A stretch of 16,635 bases of DNA, taken from positions 1-16,635 of the forward strand of contig URPQ01000045.1 in the NCBI GenBank assembly GCA_900549755.1, written 5' to 3'. A program made the position numbers and the translations under genes. Each line of letters opens with the position of its first letter. Within the stretch, counting starts at the first letter, position 1. The notes under the pieces were generated by a model. It saw only the letters and a list, made by a program, of their open reading frames with translations. It made no database searches and was not told where the DNA came from. This DNA is from an uncultured Oscillospiraceae bacterium. GTDB lineage: Bacteria; Bacillota; Clostridia; Oscillospirales; Acutalibacteraceae. Positions 1 to 6,625 of the stretch are shown here, piece by piece.

Positions 1-1449
1 AATATCATCCTTAGACATATTGGTGTTTGAGGTAATGGTAATGTTGTTTTCCTTGCCGGTTCCGAGGTCTTTTGCCGATACGTGAACTATGCCGTTCGCG
101 TCTATATCAAAGGTAACCTCAATCTGCGGGATTCCGCGCGGAGCGGGAGCAATGCCGTCAAGGTGGAATACACCGAGGGTCTTGTTATCCTTGGCAAATT
201 CGCGCTCGCCCTGTAAAACGTGTACCTCAACCGAGGTCTGACCGTCGGCAGCGGTTGAGAATATCTGGCTCTTTTTAGCCGGAATGGTGGTATTGCGGTC
301 TATAACCTTTGTTGAAACGCCGCCCATTGTTTCAATACCGAGGGATAGCGGCGTAACATCCAACAGCAGCAAGCCCTTAACATCGCCGCCCAAAACGCCC
401 GCCTGCAAAGCCGCGCCTATTGCAACGCACTCATCGGGGTTGATGCCCTTAAACGGCTCTTTGCCCATAAAGTTCTTAATAGCCTCTTGAACAGCCGGTA
501 TTCTTGAAGAACCGCCGACCATAAGCACCTTGTTTATCTCGCCCTTATCAAGTCCCGAATCGGAGAGCGCCTGACGAACAGGTCCCATGGTAGCGTCAAC
601 CAAATCGGCGGTAAGCTCGTTGAATTTAGCCCTTGTAAGGGTGGTTTCGAAGTGCTTCGGGCCCGAATCGTCCACCGTTATAAACGGCAGGTTAATATCG
701 GTTGAGGACATACCCGAAAGGTCTATCTTAGCCTTTTCGGCAGCCTCTTTAATACGCTGCATTGCCATCTTATCGCCCGAGAGGTCAATGCCCTGCTCTG
801 CCTTAAAGGTGTTTACAATGTAGTCCATAACTCGCTTATCAAAGTCATCGCCGCCGAGCCTGTTGTTACCTGCGGTTGCTAAAACTTCCTGAACGCCGTC
901 GCCCATTTCGATTATGGAAACATCGAAAGTACCGCCGCCGAGGTCGTAAACCATAACCTTCTGGTCGTCTTCCTTATCAATGCTGTAAGCCAGCGCCGCA
1001 GCGGTAGGCTCATTTATAATACGTTTAACCTCAAGTCCCGCAATTTTGCCTGCGTCCTTTGTTGCCTGGCGCTGTGCGTCGGTGAAGTATGCAGGAACGG
1101 TGATAACTGCTTCTGATACGGTCTGACCGAGGTAAGCCTCTGCGTCAGCCTTTAATTTCTGCAAAATAATTGCCGAAATTTCCTGCGGGGTGTACTTTTT
1201 GCCGTCAATTTCAACCGTGTGGGCAGTACCCATTTCACGCTTGATAGAGCTTATTGTTCTGTCCGGGTTGGTAATAGCCTGGCGCTTAGCAACCTGACCT
1301 ACCATTCTTTCGCCCGTTTTAGAAAATGCAACTACCGAAGGGGTTGTTCTGCCGCCCTCGGCATTGGCGATAACTACAGGCTCGCCGCCCTCCATTACCG
1401 CAACGCAAGAGTTTGTTGTACCTAAGTCAATACCTATAATTTTTCCCAT
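1..1449 (-). CDS. dnaK: Chaperone protein DnaK (Hsp70), C-terminus beyond the window
   Basis: ATP-driven Hsp70 chaperone that works in the cytoplasm with GrpE (exchange factor) and DnaJ (not in this window). The first 483 residues are present; the family is usually about 610, so the substrate-binding lid is missing only because the window ends. Visible: phosphate loop DLGTTNSC (about residues 8-15), a second phosphate motif DLGGGTFDVS (about 169-178), the interdomain linker LLLLDVTPLSLG and most of the beta substrate-binding domain. Between about residues 70 and 85 it lacks the insert of roughly 24 residues found in Gram-negative DnaK, the Gram-positive form. The ATG at 1449 is preceded by a good ribosome site, GGAGG, about 8 bases upstream. 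It lies 28 bases after grpE and is surely cotranscribed with hrcA and grpE. No separate promoter was seen. Confidence 0.98.
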   Translation of the reverse strand, partial: MGKIIGIDLGTTNSCVAVMEGGEPVVIANAEGGRTTPSVVAFSKTGERMVGQVAKRQAITNPDRTISSIKREMGTAHTVEIDGKKYTPQEISAIILQKLKADAEAYLGQTVSEAVITVPAYFTDAQRQATKDAGKIAGLEVKRIINEPTAAALAYSIDKEDDQKVMVYDLGGGTFDVSIIEMGDGVQEVLATAGNNRLGGDDFDKRVMDYIVNTFKAEQGIDLSGDKMAMQRIKEAAEKAKIDLSGMSSTDINLPFITVDDSGPKHFETTLTRAKFNELTADLVDATMGPVRQALSDSGLDKGEINKVLMVGGSSRIPAVQEAIKNFMGKEPFKGINPDECVAIGAALQAGVLGGDVKGLLLLDVTPLSLGIETMGGVSTKVIDRNTTIPAKKSQIFSTAADGQTSVEVHVLQGEREFAKDNKTLGVFHLDGIAPAPRGIPQIEVTFDIDANGIVHVSAKDLGTGKENNITITSNTNMSKDDI

Positions 1450-1477
1450 GATAAATTCCTCCGAATTATAATTTATT

Positions 1478-2023
1478 TTAATTTGCCACCTTGACCATAG
1501 CGTGACGTACTACCGTATCGCCGGTCTTGTAGCCTTTTTGTAAAACCTCCGCAATAACGTTCTCGCCCAAATTTTCGTCCTCTATGTGCATTACCGCCTC
1601 GTGGAGAGTGGGGTCGAACGTATCGCCCGCCTTTGCCGTTTCGGTTAGCTCTAAATTGCCAGCCAGGGTTTCAAACTGCTTTACTATCAGCTCAATTCCC
1701 TTTAAATATTCGGGGCTTTCTTTGTCAGCCCCCGCCGCGCGCTCGATATTATCGATAATAGGCAACAGCTTTTTTATTATGCCCGCTCTTGCATATTCCG
1801 CAACGCCTGCGCGCTCCCTTTCGGTTCGCTTTTTGTAATTATCAAATTCAGCCGCCGTTCTTAAAAGAATATCGTTCTTTTTTTCAAGCTCCTCTTTAAG
1901 CTTTTCAATCTCGGCGTCCTTTTTTGATTTCTTTTCCTTTTTCGGAGCTTTGGTTTCGGCTTCCTTTTCCGCCGCAACCTCGTTTTCTGCCTGCTCCGCG
2001 GTATTTTCGGTTTTCTCCGCCAC
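1478..2023 (-). CDS. grpE: Nucleotide exchange factor GrpE
   Basis: GrpE releases ADP from DnaK and is the second gene of the heat-shock operon. The N-terminal third is a Glu/Lys-rich disordered segment leading into the long dimerising helix (EIEKLKEELEKKND), then the conserved core AAEFDNYKKRTERER and the C-terminal beta domain with the end motif GDTVVRHAMVKVAN. Start choice: the open frame begins at a TTG (2032), but the GGAGG at 2034-2038 is only one base from it. The GTG at 2023 lies about 10 bases from that GGAGG and gives MAEKTEN..., 181 residues, so the GTG is preferred. With the TTG start the gene would overlap the hrcA stop by 4 bases; with the GTG it starts 5 bases after hrcA ends. 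Either way translation is likely coupled to hrcA. Confidence 0.96.
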   Translation of the reverse strand: MAEKTENTAEQAENEVAAEKEAETKAPKKEKKSKKDAEIEKLKEELEKKNDILLRTAAEFDNYKKRTERERAGVAEYARAGIIKKLLPIIDNIERAAGADKESPEYLKGIELIVKQFETLAGNLELTETAKAGDTFDPTLHEAVMHIEDENLGENVIAEVLQKGYKTGDTVVRHAMVKVAN

Positions 2024-2028
2024 CGGTA

Positions 2029-3063
2029 TCAATCCTCCATATCCTTTTGCGCCTCGGTCATAATTTCGGTTAATCGCAAGGCGGTATATTCAACGCTCGG
2101 AATTATCTGCCCGTAGGACATTCTGTTGGGACCTATAACGCTGAGCGTGCCTTTGAATCTGTCGCTGCCGTAATACTTCGCGGCGATTATAGTGTTGTTT
2201 TCAAGCTCGCGAAAGCCCGAATCTCTGCCGAACACCGTGCCCACATTACCGTCAAACCGTTCCGTAAGGGTTAGCATCGGCTCGCGCAGAGCCACCAGCG
2301 AAAGTATTCTTTTCGCCGCCGCCTGACTTTCGCAAATACCGTAAAGCCGCTGCTCGCCTAAAAGATAAGCACCCGAGGACTCAATTCCCGCCGCCGATTC
2401 AAGCACCGCCGAAAAAAGCGGCATAAGCGCGAATGTGTCCGTTCCTGCCTCGGCTGCCACGCTTTGCATATAGCCGCGCGTCAGCTCGTCGGTTCTTCTG
2501 CCGTTTATACGCCGGACTATTATATCGCGGCATTTCTCCGCATAGTCCCTTGTGTAATCGGTTCCGAGCCGCAGCACCGTGTGCCTTGTTCTGCCGTCCG
2601 CCGTTACTATAAGCAGCATTACCGAACCTTTACTTACAGGAAAAAGCTCCACGCTTCGTATCTTCGGGCTGCCATCCGTTTTAAAGCAGACAACCGCGGG
2701 AAGACCCGTAAGGTCGGATAAAAGCTTTCCCGCCGCCTCCGGAATTTTTTCCGGCGCACAGTGAAGACCGATAAGCGATGAATCAATCCGTCTTTTCATA
2801 CCGTCCGAAAGCTTTTCGGGGGTCATAAGCGAATTGACATACAGCTTAAAGCCGCTGCTTGTGGGTATTCTGCCCGCCGAGGTGTGCGGCTGAGCTAAAA
2901 GCCCCATATCGCACAGCTCGCTCATCTCATTTCTGAGTGTCGCAGCCGACGGAGCATTTTTCAGCAGAGCAGTCAGCGCTTTTGATCCTACCGGCTCGCC
3001 GGTTTTGATGTAAGCCTTTGTAACCGCAGCCAAAACCGCCTGTTTTCTCGGTGACAGCTCCAT
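2029..3063 (-). CDS. hrcA: Heat-inducible transcription repressor HrcA
   Basis: Repressor of class I heat-shock genes; it binds CIRCE and is kept active by GroEL. 344 residues, the usual family length. The N-terminal winged helix-turn-helix (about 1-80) starts with ELSPRKQAVLAAVTKAYIKT and carries GEPVGSKAL and the strongly conserved SAATLRNEMSELCDMGLL; the GRIPTSSGFKLYV motif follows at about 103-115. The rest is the GAF-like inducer/dimer domain ending with IGPNRMSYGQIIPSVEYTA, a family signature. The ATG at 3063 follows AGAGGTG at a spacing of about 7. It is the first gene of hrcA-grpE-dnaK and is autoregulated through the CIRCE at 3097-3123. Confidence 0.98.
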   Translation of the reverse strand: MELSPRKQAVLAAVTKAYIKTGEPVGSKALTALLKNAPSAATLRNEMSELCDMGLLAQPHTSAGRIPTSSGFKLYVNSLMTPEKLSDGMKRRIDSSLIGLHCAPEKIPEAAGKLLSDLTGLPAVVCFKTDGSPKIRSVELFPVSKGSVMLLIVTADGRTRHTVLRLGTDYTRDYAEKCRDIIVRRINGRRTDELTRGYMQSVAAEAGTDTFALMPLFSAVLESAAGIESSGAYLLGEQRLYGICESQAAAKRILSLVALREPMLTLTERFDGNVGTVFGRDSGFRELENNTIIAAKYYGSDRFKGTLSVIGPNRMSYGQIIPSVEYTALRLTEIMTEAQKDMED

Positions 3064-3096
3064 TATGTTTCACCTCTGAAAAACTGCTTTTTTGAT

Positions 3097-3123
3097 TTAG
3101 CACTCTACATCCTTGAGTGCTAA
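3097..3123 (-). promoter_or_regulatory. CIRCE operator of the hrcA operon
   Basis: Perfect inverted repeat TTAGCACTC-N9-GAGTGCTAA, identical to the CIRCE consensus. It lies between the -10 box and the hrcA ribosome site, overlapping the likely transcription start, as expected for HrcA repression. Confidence 0.97.
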
Positions 3124-3131
3124 CGATTATT

Positions 3132-3159
3132 ATTATATTCTAAAAAATAGAAATGTCAA
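3132..3159 (-). promoter_or_regulatory. Sigma-A type promoter of hrcA-grpE-dnaK
   Basis: On the minus strand, TTGACA (3159-3154), a 16-base spacer and TATAAT (3137-3132), both perfect consensus hexamers. The start point would fall at about 3125, immediately before the CIRCE. Confidence 0.9.
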
Positions 3160-3215
3160 TACTTTTTTAAAAAAATAATTTGACTTTTCCTGACTTTTAC
3201 ATTTTGTTCACAAAT

Positions 3216-3250
3216 TTAGACATTAGAGGTTAGACGTTAGATATTAGACG
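3216..3250. repeat. Five-copy heptamer tract TTAGANN (left)
   Basis: Five head-to-tail 7-bp units at 3216, 3223, 3230, 3237 and 3244: TTAGACA, TTAGAGG, TTAGACG, TTAGATA, TTAGACG. The first five bases are invariant and the last two vary. A matching tract of five units in inverted orientation lies at 4685-4719. No function is known to me. Confidence 0.85.
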
Positions 3251-3720
3251 GCGGCTTTGCCGCCAATAGGCTCCCCACACCGTGGGAAAAGCATTTTTTG
3301 GCTCCCTCTGACGAGGGTTGCTCCCCACGGTGTGGGGAGACGTCAACGCAGTTGACAGAGGGGACCGCCGCCGTCAGCGGCTGTCAGCCGTACGGCCGAC
3401 TGAGGGAGAGAAAAGGCATAGTTTATATGTAGCTATACTCTTTCTCTCCTTCCGTCTTTTTGCTTACGCAAAAATCCACCTCCCTCGTCAGAGGGAGGCT
3501 GAGCGTGTCGAAAAAGTCGACACGCTCTTGGACGGGAATGCCGCTCGCTCGAAAATCAAAGATTTTCGGACTGCACTCTATCCCCGCCAATACCACCCCA
3601 GTGCCCTTGAAAAACCGCTTATTCAGCGGTTTTTCGCTTATAATGTGTTTTTCCGCCGCGCATGTCAGCGGAAAAACGAAAGATGCGGCGTGAACGCCGC
3701 AAAAATAAAATTTTAGGTTT
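3250..3720. repeat. Palindrome-rich intergenic repeat cluster, no gene
   Basis: This gene-free stretch is mainly a chain of perfect or near-perfect hairpins: GGCGGC/GCCGCC at 3250-3264; a long-range pair around 3271-3287 and 3321-3338 (TCCCCAC...GTGGGGA type); GTCAAC/GTTGAC at 3342-3356; 11-bp arms at 3501-3527; 8-bp arms at 3550-3568; 10-bp arms with A/T outer ends at 3609-3635; 10-bp arms at 3647-3677; 7-bp arms at 3685-3700. A segment bounded by CTCCCTC (3302-3308) and GAGGGAG (3402-3408) resembles a small non-autonomous element of about 107 bp. Open frames here look random, with no ribosome site or recognisable protein. It is probably a composite of short interspersed repeats. Confidence 0.75.
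3477..3500. repeat. 24-bp direct repeat copy 1, containing a 20-bp palindrome
   Basis: Palindrome CCTCCCTC-GTCA-GAGGGAGG at 3479-3498 inside a 24-base block repeated exactly at 3733-3756. A reverse-complement partial copy lies at 3302-3317. This looks like a unit of the local interspersed repeat family. Confidence 0.85.
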
Positions 3721-3732
3721 ATCGACAGACTG

Positions 3733-3756
3733 CACCTCCCTCGTCAGAGGGAGGCT
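3733..3756. repeat. 24-bp direct repeat copy 2, containing a 20-bp palindrome
   Basis: Exact second copy of the block at 3477-3500. The hairpin here is followed on the plus strand by CTCTTTTTC, so this copy could also act as a weak intrinsic terminator. It sits 45 bases past the end of the SLOG gene. Confidence 0.85.
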
Positions 3757-3800
3757 CTTTTTCAATTTACCGCAAGCTAAAAGTTCCGCCTATTATTTGC

Positions 3801-4223
3801 TTATAAATCAATAACCACCTTTTTTCTGTGCTCTGCAATATCACGGTATTTTGCCGCACCACCGGATGGATGGCGAACATACGCAATTACAAAATCCGCC
3901 TGTTTTATCATCCATTCGTTGCGGTAGCAAATTGCATACCTATAAGGAACATTTTCTATCCCCTCGGTTAAAATGGTATTGGAATAATCTCTATAATCGT
4001 CTTTTCTGTTTTCTAAATACGCTAATACAACATAATATTCAATTTGCGGATATTCCTTTTTAAGCTCTGAAAGAGTAGTCCTGACAATATAATCAAAATA
4101 ACCGTGATTACCTACATAAAATTTATTTACGCCCTTTTCCACAATAAGCTCAATCAATTTTTCCTTTAAAATCGGCTTAACACTGTCAGGACAGTGACTG
4201 TGTCCAAAAAATGTGCATATCAT
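3801..4223 (-). CDS. SLOG-fold family protein (DUF1273-like)
   Basis: Small Rossmann-like protein of 140 residues that resembles SLOG/DUF1273-type proteins common on clostridial accessory elements; molecular function unknown. The SLOG superfamily is thought to bind nucleotides or nucleotide-derived signals. Visible: N-terminal strand MICTFFGH (1-8), a second strand with FYVGNHGYFD (35-44), central strand YYVVLAYL (63-70), and C-terminal WMIKQADFVIAYV (104-116) followed by GGAAK (121-125). This pattern of strand ends plus glycines is typical of the fold. Start choice: a GTG at 4232 is in frame but lies one base from GGAG (4237-4234). The ATG at 4223 lies 10 bases from it and gives the family-like MICTFFGH start. 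Divergent from the HTH gene at 4376 with three operator-like repeats between. No downstream partner on its strand. Confidence 0.82.
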   Translation of the reverse strand: MICTFFGHSHCPDSVKPILKEKLIELIVEKGVNKFYVGNHGYFDYIVRTTLSELKKEYPQIEYYVVLAYLENRKDDYRDYSNTILTEGIENVPYRYAICYRNEWMIKQADFVIAYVRHPSGGAAKYRDIAEHRKKVVIDL

Positions 4224-4244
4224 ATATCTCACACTCCAAATATT

Positions 4245-4262
4245 TTACCCGAAAATGGTTAA
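4245..4262. promoter_or_regulatory. Operator-like inverted repeat O1
   Basis: TTACCC-N6-GGTTAA, one mismatch from a perfect dyad. It covers the predicted start point of the SLOG gene. Confidence 0.65.
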
Positions 4263-4266
4263 TATA

Positions 4267-4295
4267 ATGATAACGCATTTTATTTTAAATGTCAA
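4267..4295 (-). promoter_or_regulatory. Promoter of the SLOG gene
   Basis: Minus strand TTGACA (4295-4290), a 17-base spacer and TATCAT (4272-4267). The start point would be near 4260, inside operator-like repeat O1; the -35 box overlaps O2. Confidence 0.75.
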
Positions 4296-4310
4296 CCCGT
4301 ATTCGGGTAA
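4293..4310. promoter_or_regulatory. Operator-like inverted repeat O2
   Basis: CAACCC-N6-GGGTAA, centred 48 bp from O1. It overlaps the SLOG -35 box and lies at the likely -35 region of the HTH gene, so one bound protein could affect both promoters. Confidence 0.68.
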
Positions 4311-4332
4311 TTCCGGTCTCAACATCCCTTAA

Positions 4333-4338
4333 TATAAT
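4333..4338 (+). promoter_or_regulatory. -10 box of the HTH gene promoter
   Basis: Perfect TATAAT on the plus strand, 38 bases before the ATG at 4376. No good -35 hexamer is visible at 16-18 bases; the region there is close to O2, so the promoter may be weak or need an activator. Confidence 0.6.
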
Positions 4339-4340
4339 AT

Positions 4341-4358
4341 TAACCCTTTTATGGGTAA
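4341..4358. promoter_or_regulatory. Operator-like inverted repeat O3
   Basis: TAACCC-N6-GGGTAA, centred 48 bp from O2. It sits just after the TATAAT at 4333-4338, over the predicted start point of the HTH gene. Confidence 0.68.
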
Positions 4359-4375
4359 TTGTTAGGGGGCTTACT

Positions 4376-4630
4376 ATGGAATATTCGGAATTATTTGTTA
4401 AACGCATACGCTTGCTTTGTAAAGAGCGCAACTTTTCTATCAATTATCTCGCAAGCATCAGCGATGTCAAACAATCTACATTAGATAATATAATGCGAGG
4501 TCTTACAAAAAATCCCCGCATTAAAACCTTGCATAAAATAGCACTTGCTTTTAATATGACACTCTCGGAATTTTTAAATTTTGAGGAATTGAATACTTTT
4601 ACATTTGATGACGATTCAGATGAAGAATGA
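4376..4630 (+). CDS. XRE/Cro-C1 type HTH transcriptional regulator
   Basis: An 84-residue DNA-binding protein. The HTH covers about residues 20-43: SINYLASISDVKQSTLDNIM, with the usual second helix and the S-T-L-D-N-I recognition helix. It is followed by NPRIKTLHKIALAFNMTLSEFL, the conserved dimerising part of XRE proteins. The tail is very acidic (DDDSDEE). The frame stays open upstream to 4289, but the ATG at 4376 is preceded by AGGGGG and matches the usual N-terminus, so the longer form is rejected; it would also start inside O2. Divergent from the SLOG gene. The three dyads between them are the natural candidates for its binding sites, giving autoregulation plus control of the SLOG gene. 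The target assignment is inference. Confidence 0.88.
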   Translation: MEYSELFVKRIRLLCKERNFSINYLASISDVKQSTLDNIMRGLTKNPRIKTLHKIALAFNMTLSEFLNFEELNTFTFDDDSDEE

Positions 4631-4644
4631 TTTTATAATAAACA

Positions 4645-4686
4645 ACCCCTCCGTCATAGCTAACGCGCGACTGAGGGGTATTTTTC
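4645..4686 (+). terminator. Rho-independent terminator of the HTH gene
   Basis: Stem ACCCCTC (4645-4651) with GAGGGGT (4673-4679), then ATTTTTC. The loop is long (21 bases) and may be partly folded. It starts 15 bases after the HTH stop. Confidence 0.7.
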
Positions 4687-4719
4687 TAAAATCTAATATC
4701 TAAAATCTAATGTCTAATA
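4685..4719. repeat. Five-copy heptamer tract (right, inverted)
   Basis: Five 7-bp units at 4685, 4692, 4699, 4706 and 4713: TCTAAAA, TCTAATA, TCTAAAA, TCTAATG, TCTAATA. On the minus strand these read NNTTAGA, the same TTAGA-based heptamer as at 3216-3250 in inverted orientation. The tract overlaps the last codons of the YolD-like gene. Confidence 0.85.
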
Positions 4720-5101
4720 TATCTTCAAACGCAATCACCGTTCCGTCGGTTAAAATAAGCGCCCTATCGTAATCGTCGATTTTCTTTACCCTGCCTTTTA
4801 TATTAAGGTATTCCCCGCCCGCCTTCTTTTCATCAGGCTTGAAATAGGTAATTACCGCCTCGGGGTTATCACGGATATTTTCGCGTATTTTATTTATACT
4901 GCGGTTAAGGCGCTCGGCTTCGTATTCGCCGAGCTCCCGTTTTTCGCTTGTATATCTCGCTGCCTCGTTCACATCGCTTTCATAGCCGGTAAGCGCCGCA
5001 AACGGGGCAAACTGTGCCGCCCTTGTTTCCCGCGGCATAGGTCGGTGCTTTTTTGATATATGGTGCGGCAAATTTATTATATCGTCGTAATTTTCCGTCA
5101 T
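4700..5101 (-). CDS. YolD-like family protein
   Basis: A 133-residue YolD-like protein. Members are nearly always encoded next to Y-family polymerases (UvrX type) and are thought to act with them in DNA-damage tolerance, possibly like a UmuD-type partner; biochemical role unproven. The signature RAAQFAPFAALTGYE is at residues 27-41, preceded by INLPHHISKKHRPM. The C-terminal half ends in a small beta-rich domain (GRVKKIDDYDRALILTDGT). The ATG at 5101 is two bases after the polymerase stop, with AAGG about 7 bases upstream, so it is cotranscribed and probably translationally coupled. The last residues (LDIRF) and the stop are written by the heptamer tract at 4685-4719, so the C-terminus may have been replaced or extended by the repeat. 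Confidence 0.9.
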   Translation of the reverse strand: MTENYDDIINLPHHISKKHRPMPRETRAAQFAPFAALTGYESDVNEAARYTSEKRELGEYEAERLNRSINKIRENIRDNPEAVITYFKPDEKKAGGEYLNIKGRVKKIDDYDRALILTDGTVIAFEDILDIRF

Positions 5102-5103
5102 AA

Positions 5104-6591
5104 TTATGCCTTGTGCCCTCCTATTTGGCTGTTTCTTTCAAGCGTTGTGGCGCCCTCCTGTAAATCAAGCCCTTTTATAACGGCATTTTTACCGTATTTT
5201 CCTTTGATTTTCAGCATTGCCTTTTGCATTTTCTTTTCCTTTTCAAGCTCCGATAATTGCCTTACACGTTTCTTTTCCAGTTCCTCATAATCGTCAAACA
5301 GGCTCAACTGCTCGTCCGCCTCGCGCACCTCGGTTTCGCTTATTAAGTGGTTGCAGGTAAGGCTCAGCTTTCGTACCGAAAGATTTTTATTTACTATTCT
5401 TTCAAAAAGCTCCACTGTTTTTTCGGTTATTTCTTTTGTGGAGGAAGAATATTTTCCTATATTCACCGTTCCGTGGGCAGGTTTGGGCGCACGTCTGCCG
5501 TATCTGTCCGATACAATTTCGCCCGCGTATTTTTCCCCGTTTTTCAGGTTTTCAACATCATAAGCAATATCAAGCACTATTTGATTGGTAACAAGCCCCT
5601 TTTCAACCAAATCAAGGGTTGATAATTCCGCCATTTCCTTTATAACTATAAGCGCTTTATCATACGGGTAGGGCGATTGCAAAACCTGACCGGAGCTTGT
5701 GCTGTTATTTTCCGGCTTATATGCCTTTACCTCCGCTATTGTGCAGGGCTCCCAGCCCCACGCATGGTCTATAAGCAGCTCGGCGTTCACCCCGAAAAGC
5801 CTATACAGCATTTCTTCATTTTCAAGCGAGCAGCGCGCAATATCCCCCATGGTGTAAACAGCGTTTGCCTCTAATTTTTTGGCATAGCCGGGTCCCACCC
5901 GCCAAAAATCGGTTAACGGGCGATGCTGCCAAAGCAAACGCCTGTAGCTCATTTCGTCAAGCTCCGCTATGCGCACACCGTTTTTGTCGGGCTCTATATG
6001 CTTTGCCATAATATCCATTGCAACCTTGCAAAGATACATATTTGTGCCTATTCCCGCGGTTGCGGTTATGCCCGTCTTTCTCAATACGTCGGAAATCATT
6101 GTGCTTGCAAGCTCCCGCGCCGACATTTTGTAGGTGTCAAGATAATGGGTTGCGTCTATAAAAACCTCGTCCACACTGTAAGGGTAAATATCCTCGGGAG
6201 CAATATATTTAAGATATATATTGTAAATTTCAACGCTTATTTTCTTATAAAGCGCCATTCTCGGCTTTGCGGTTATAAATTTCAGCTCAAGCTCGGGGTG
6301 AGAATCCAGCTCGTTTTTATCGCTTGAAAAACCGCTGAATTTTCTGCCAGGCGCTTTATAACGTCTCGCGGCGTTTATTTCGTTTACCTTCTGCGCAACC
6401 TCAAAAAGCCTTGCTCTGCCGCCTATACCGTAAGCCTTGAGCGCGGGCGTTACTGCAAGACAAATTGTTTTTTCGGTTCTTTCCGAGTCTGCCACAACAA
6501 GGTTTGTTGTAAGCGGGTCAAGCCCCAGCGCGGCACATTCAACAGAGGCATAATAGCTTTTTAAATCTATTGCAATATATTTGCGTTCCAA
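5104..6591 (-). CDS. Y-family DNA polymerase (UmuC/UvrX-like, translesion synthesis)
   Basis: Error-prone polymerase that copies past DNA lesions. 495 residues from the chosen start. Catalytic carboxylates: AIDLKSYYASVEC (D9) and YSVDEVFID (D141, E142). After the palm come a helix-hairpin-helix-like stretch (TDFWRVGPGYAKKLEANAV) and the little-finger domain. QLSLF at 428-432 is a classic beta-clamp binding motif. A basic, helical tail follows. Start choice: the TTG at 6591 lies 10 bases after AGGGG (6606-6602) and gives MERKYIAIDL, matching the family N-terminus. The 30-residue upstream extension (to 6681) is hydrophobic, would cross the promoter and is rejected. Leads the operon with the YolD gene; an SOS box lies in its promoter. 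The subgroup (UvrX/YqjW-like rather than DinB) is inferred from the YolD partner. Confidence 0.95.
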   Translation of the reverse strand: MERKYIAIDLKSYYASVECAALGLDPLTTNLVVADSERTEKTICLAVTPALKAYGIGGRARLFEVAQKVNEINAARRYKAPGRKFSGFSSDKNELDSHPELELKFITAKPRMALYKKISVEIYNIYLKYIAPEDIYPYSVDEVFIDATHYLDTYKMSARELASTMISDVLRKTGITATAGIGTNMYLCKVAMDIMAKHIEPDKNGVRIAELDEMSYRRLLWQHRPLTDFWRVGPGYAKKLEANAVYTMGDIARCSLENEEMLYRLFGVNAELLIDHAWGWEPCTIAEVKAYKPENNSTSSGQVLQSPYPYDKALIVIKEMAELSTLDLVEKGLVTNQIVLDIAYDVENLKNGEKYAGEIVSDRYGRRAPKPAHGTVNIGKYSSSTKEITEKTVELFERIVNKNLSVRKLSLTCNHLISETEVREADEQLSLFDDYEELEKKRVRQLSELEKEKKMQKAMLKIKGKYGKNAVIKGLDLQEGATTLERNSQIGGHKA

Positions 6592-6625
6592 AATGCACCA
6601 ACCCCTGTTAAGACTTATTATTACA

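Noticed and set aside
3216..3250. Heptamer tract as a possible CRISPR array
   Set aside because: Units of 7 bp without spacers, no cas genes nearby.
3609..3635. Hairpin GAAAAACCGC/GCGGTTTTTC as a gene terminator
   Set aside because: It has the shape of a bidirectional terminator, but no gene ends close to it on either strand; kept only as part of the repeat cluster.
3318..3716. A 132-codon plus-strand open frame in the repeat cluster
   Set aside because: It has no ribosome site or recognisable domain and is composed of palindromic repeats; a stretch without stops in GC-rich repeats is expected by chance.
4289..4375. Longer N-terminus for the HTH protein
   Set aside because: It would start inside operator O2 and upstream of the TATAAT; the ATG at 4376 has a good ribosome site and gives a normal XRE N-terminus.
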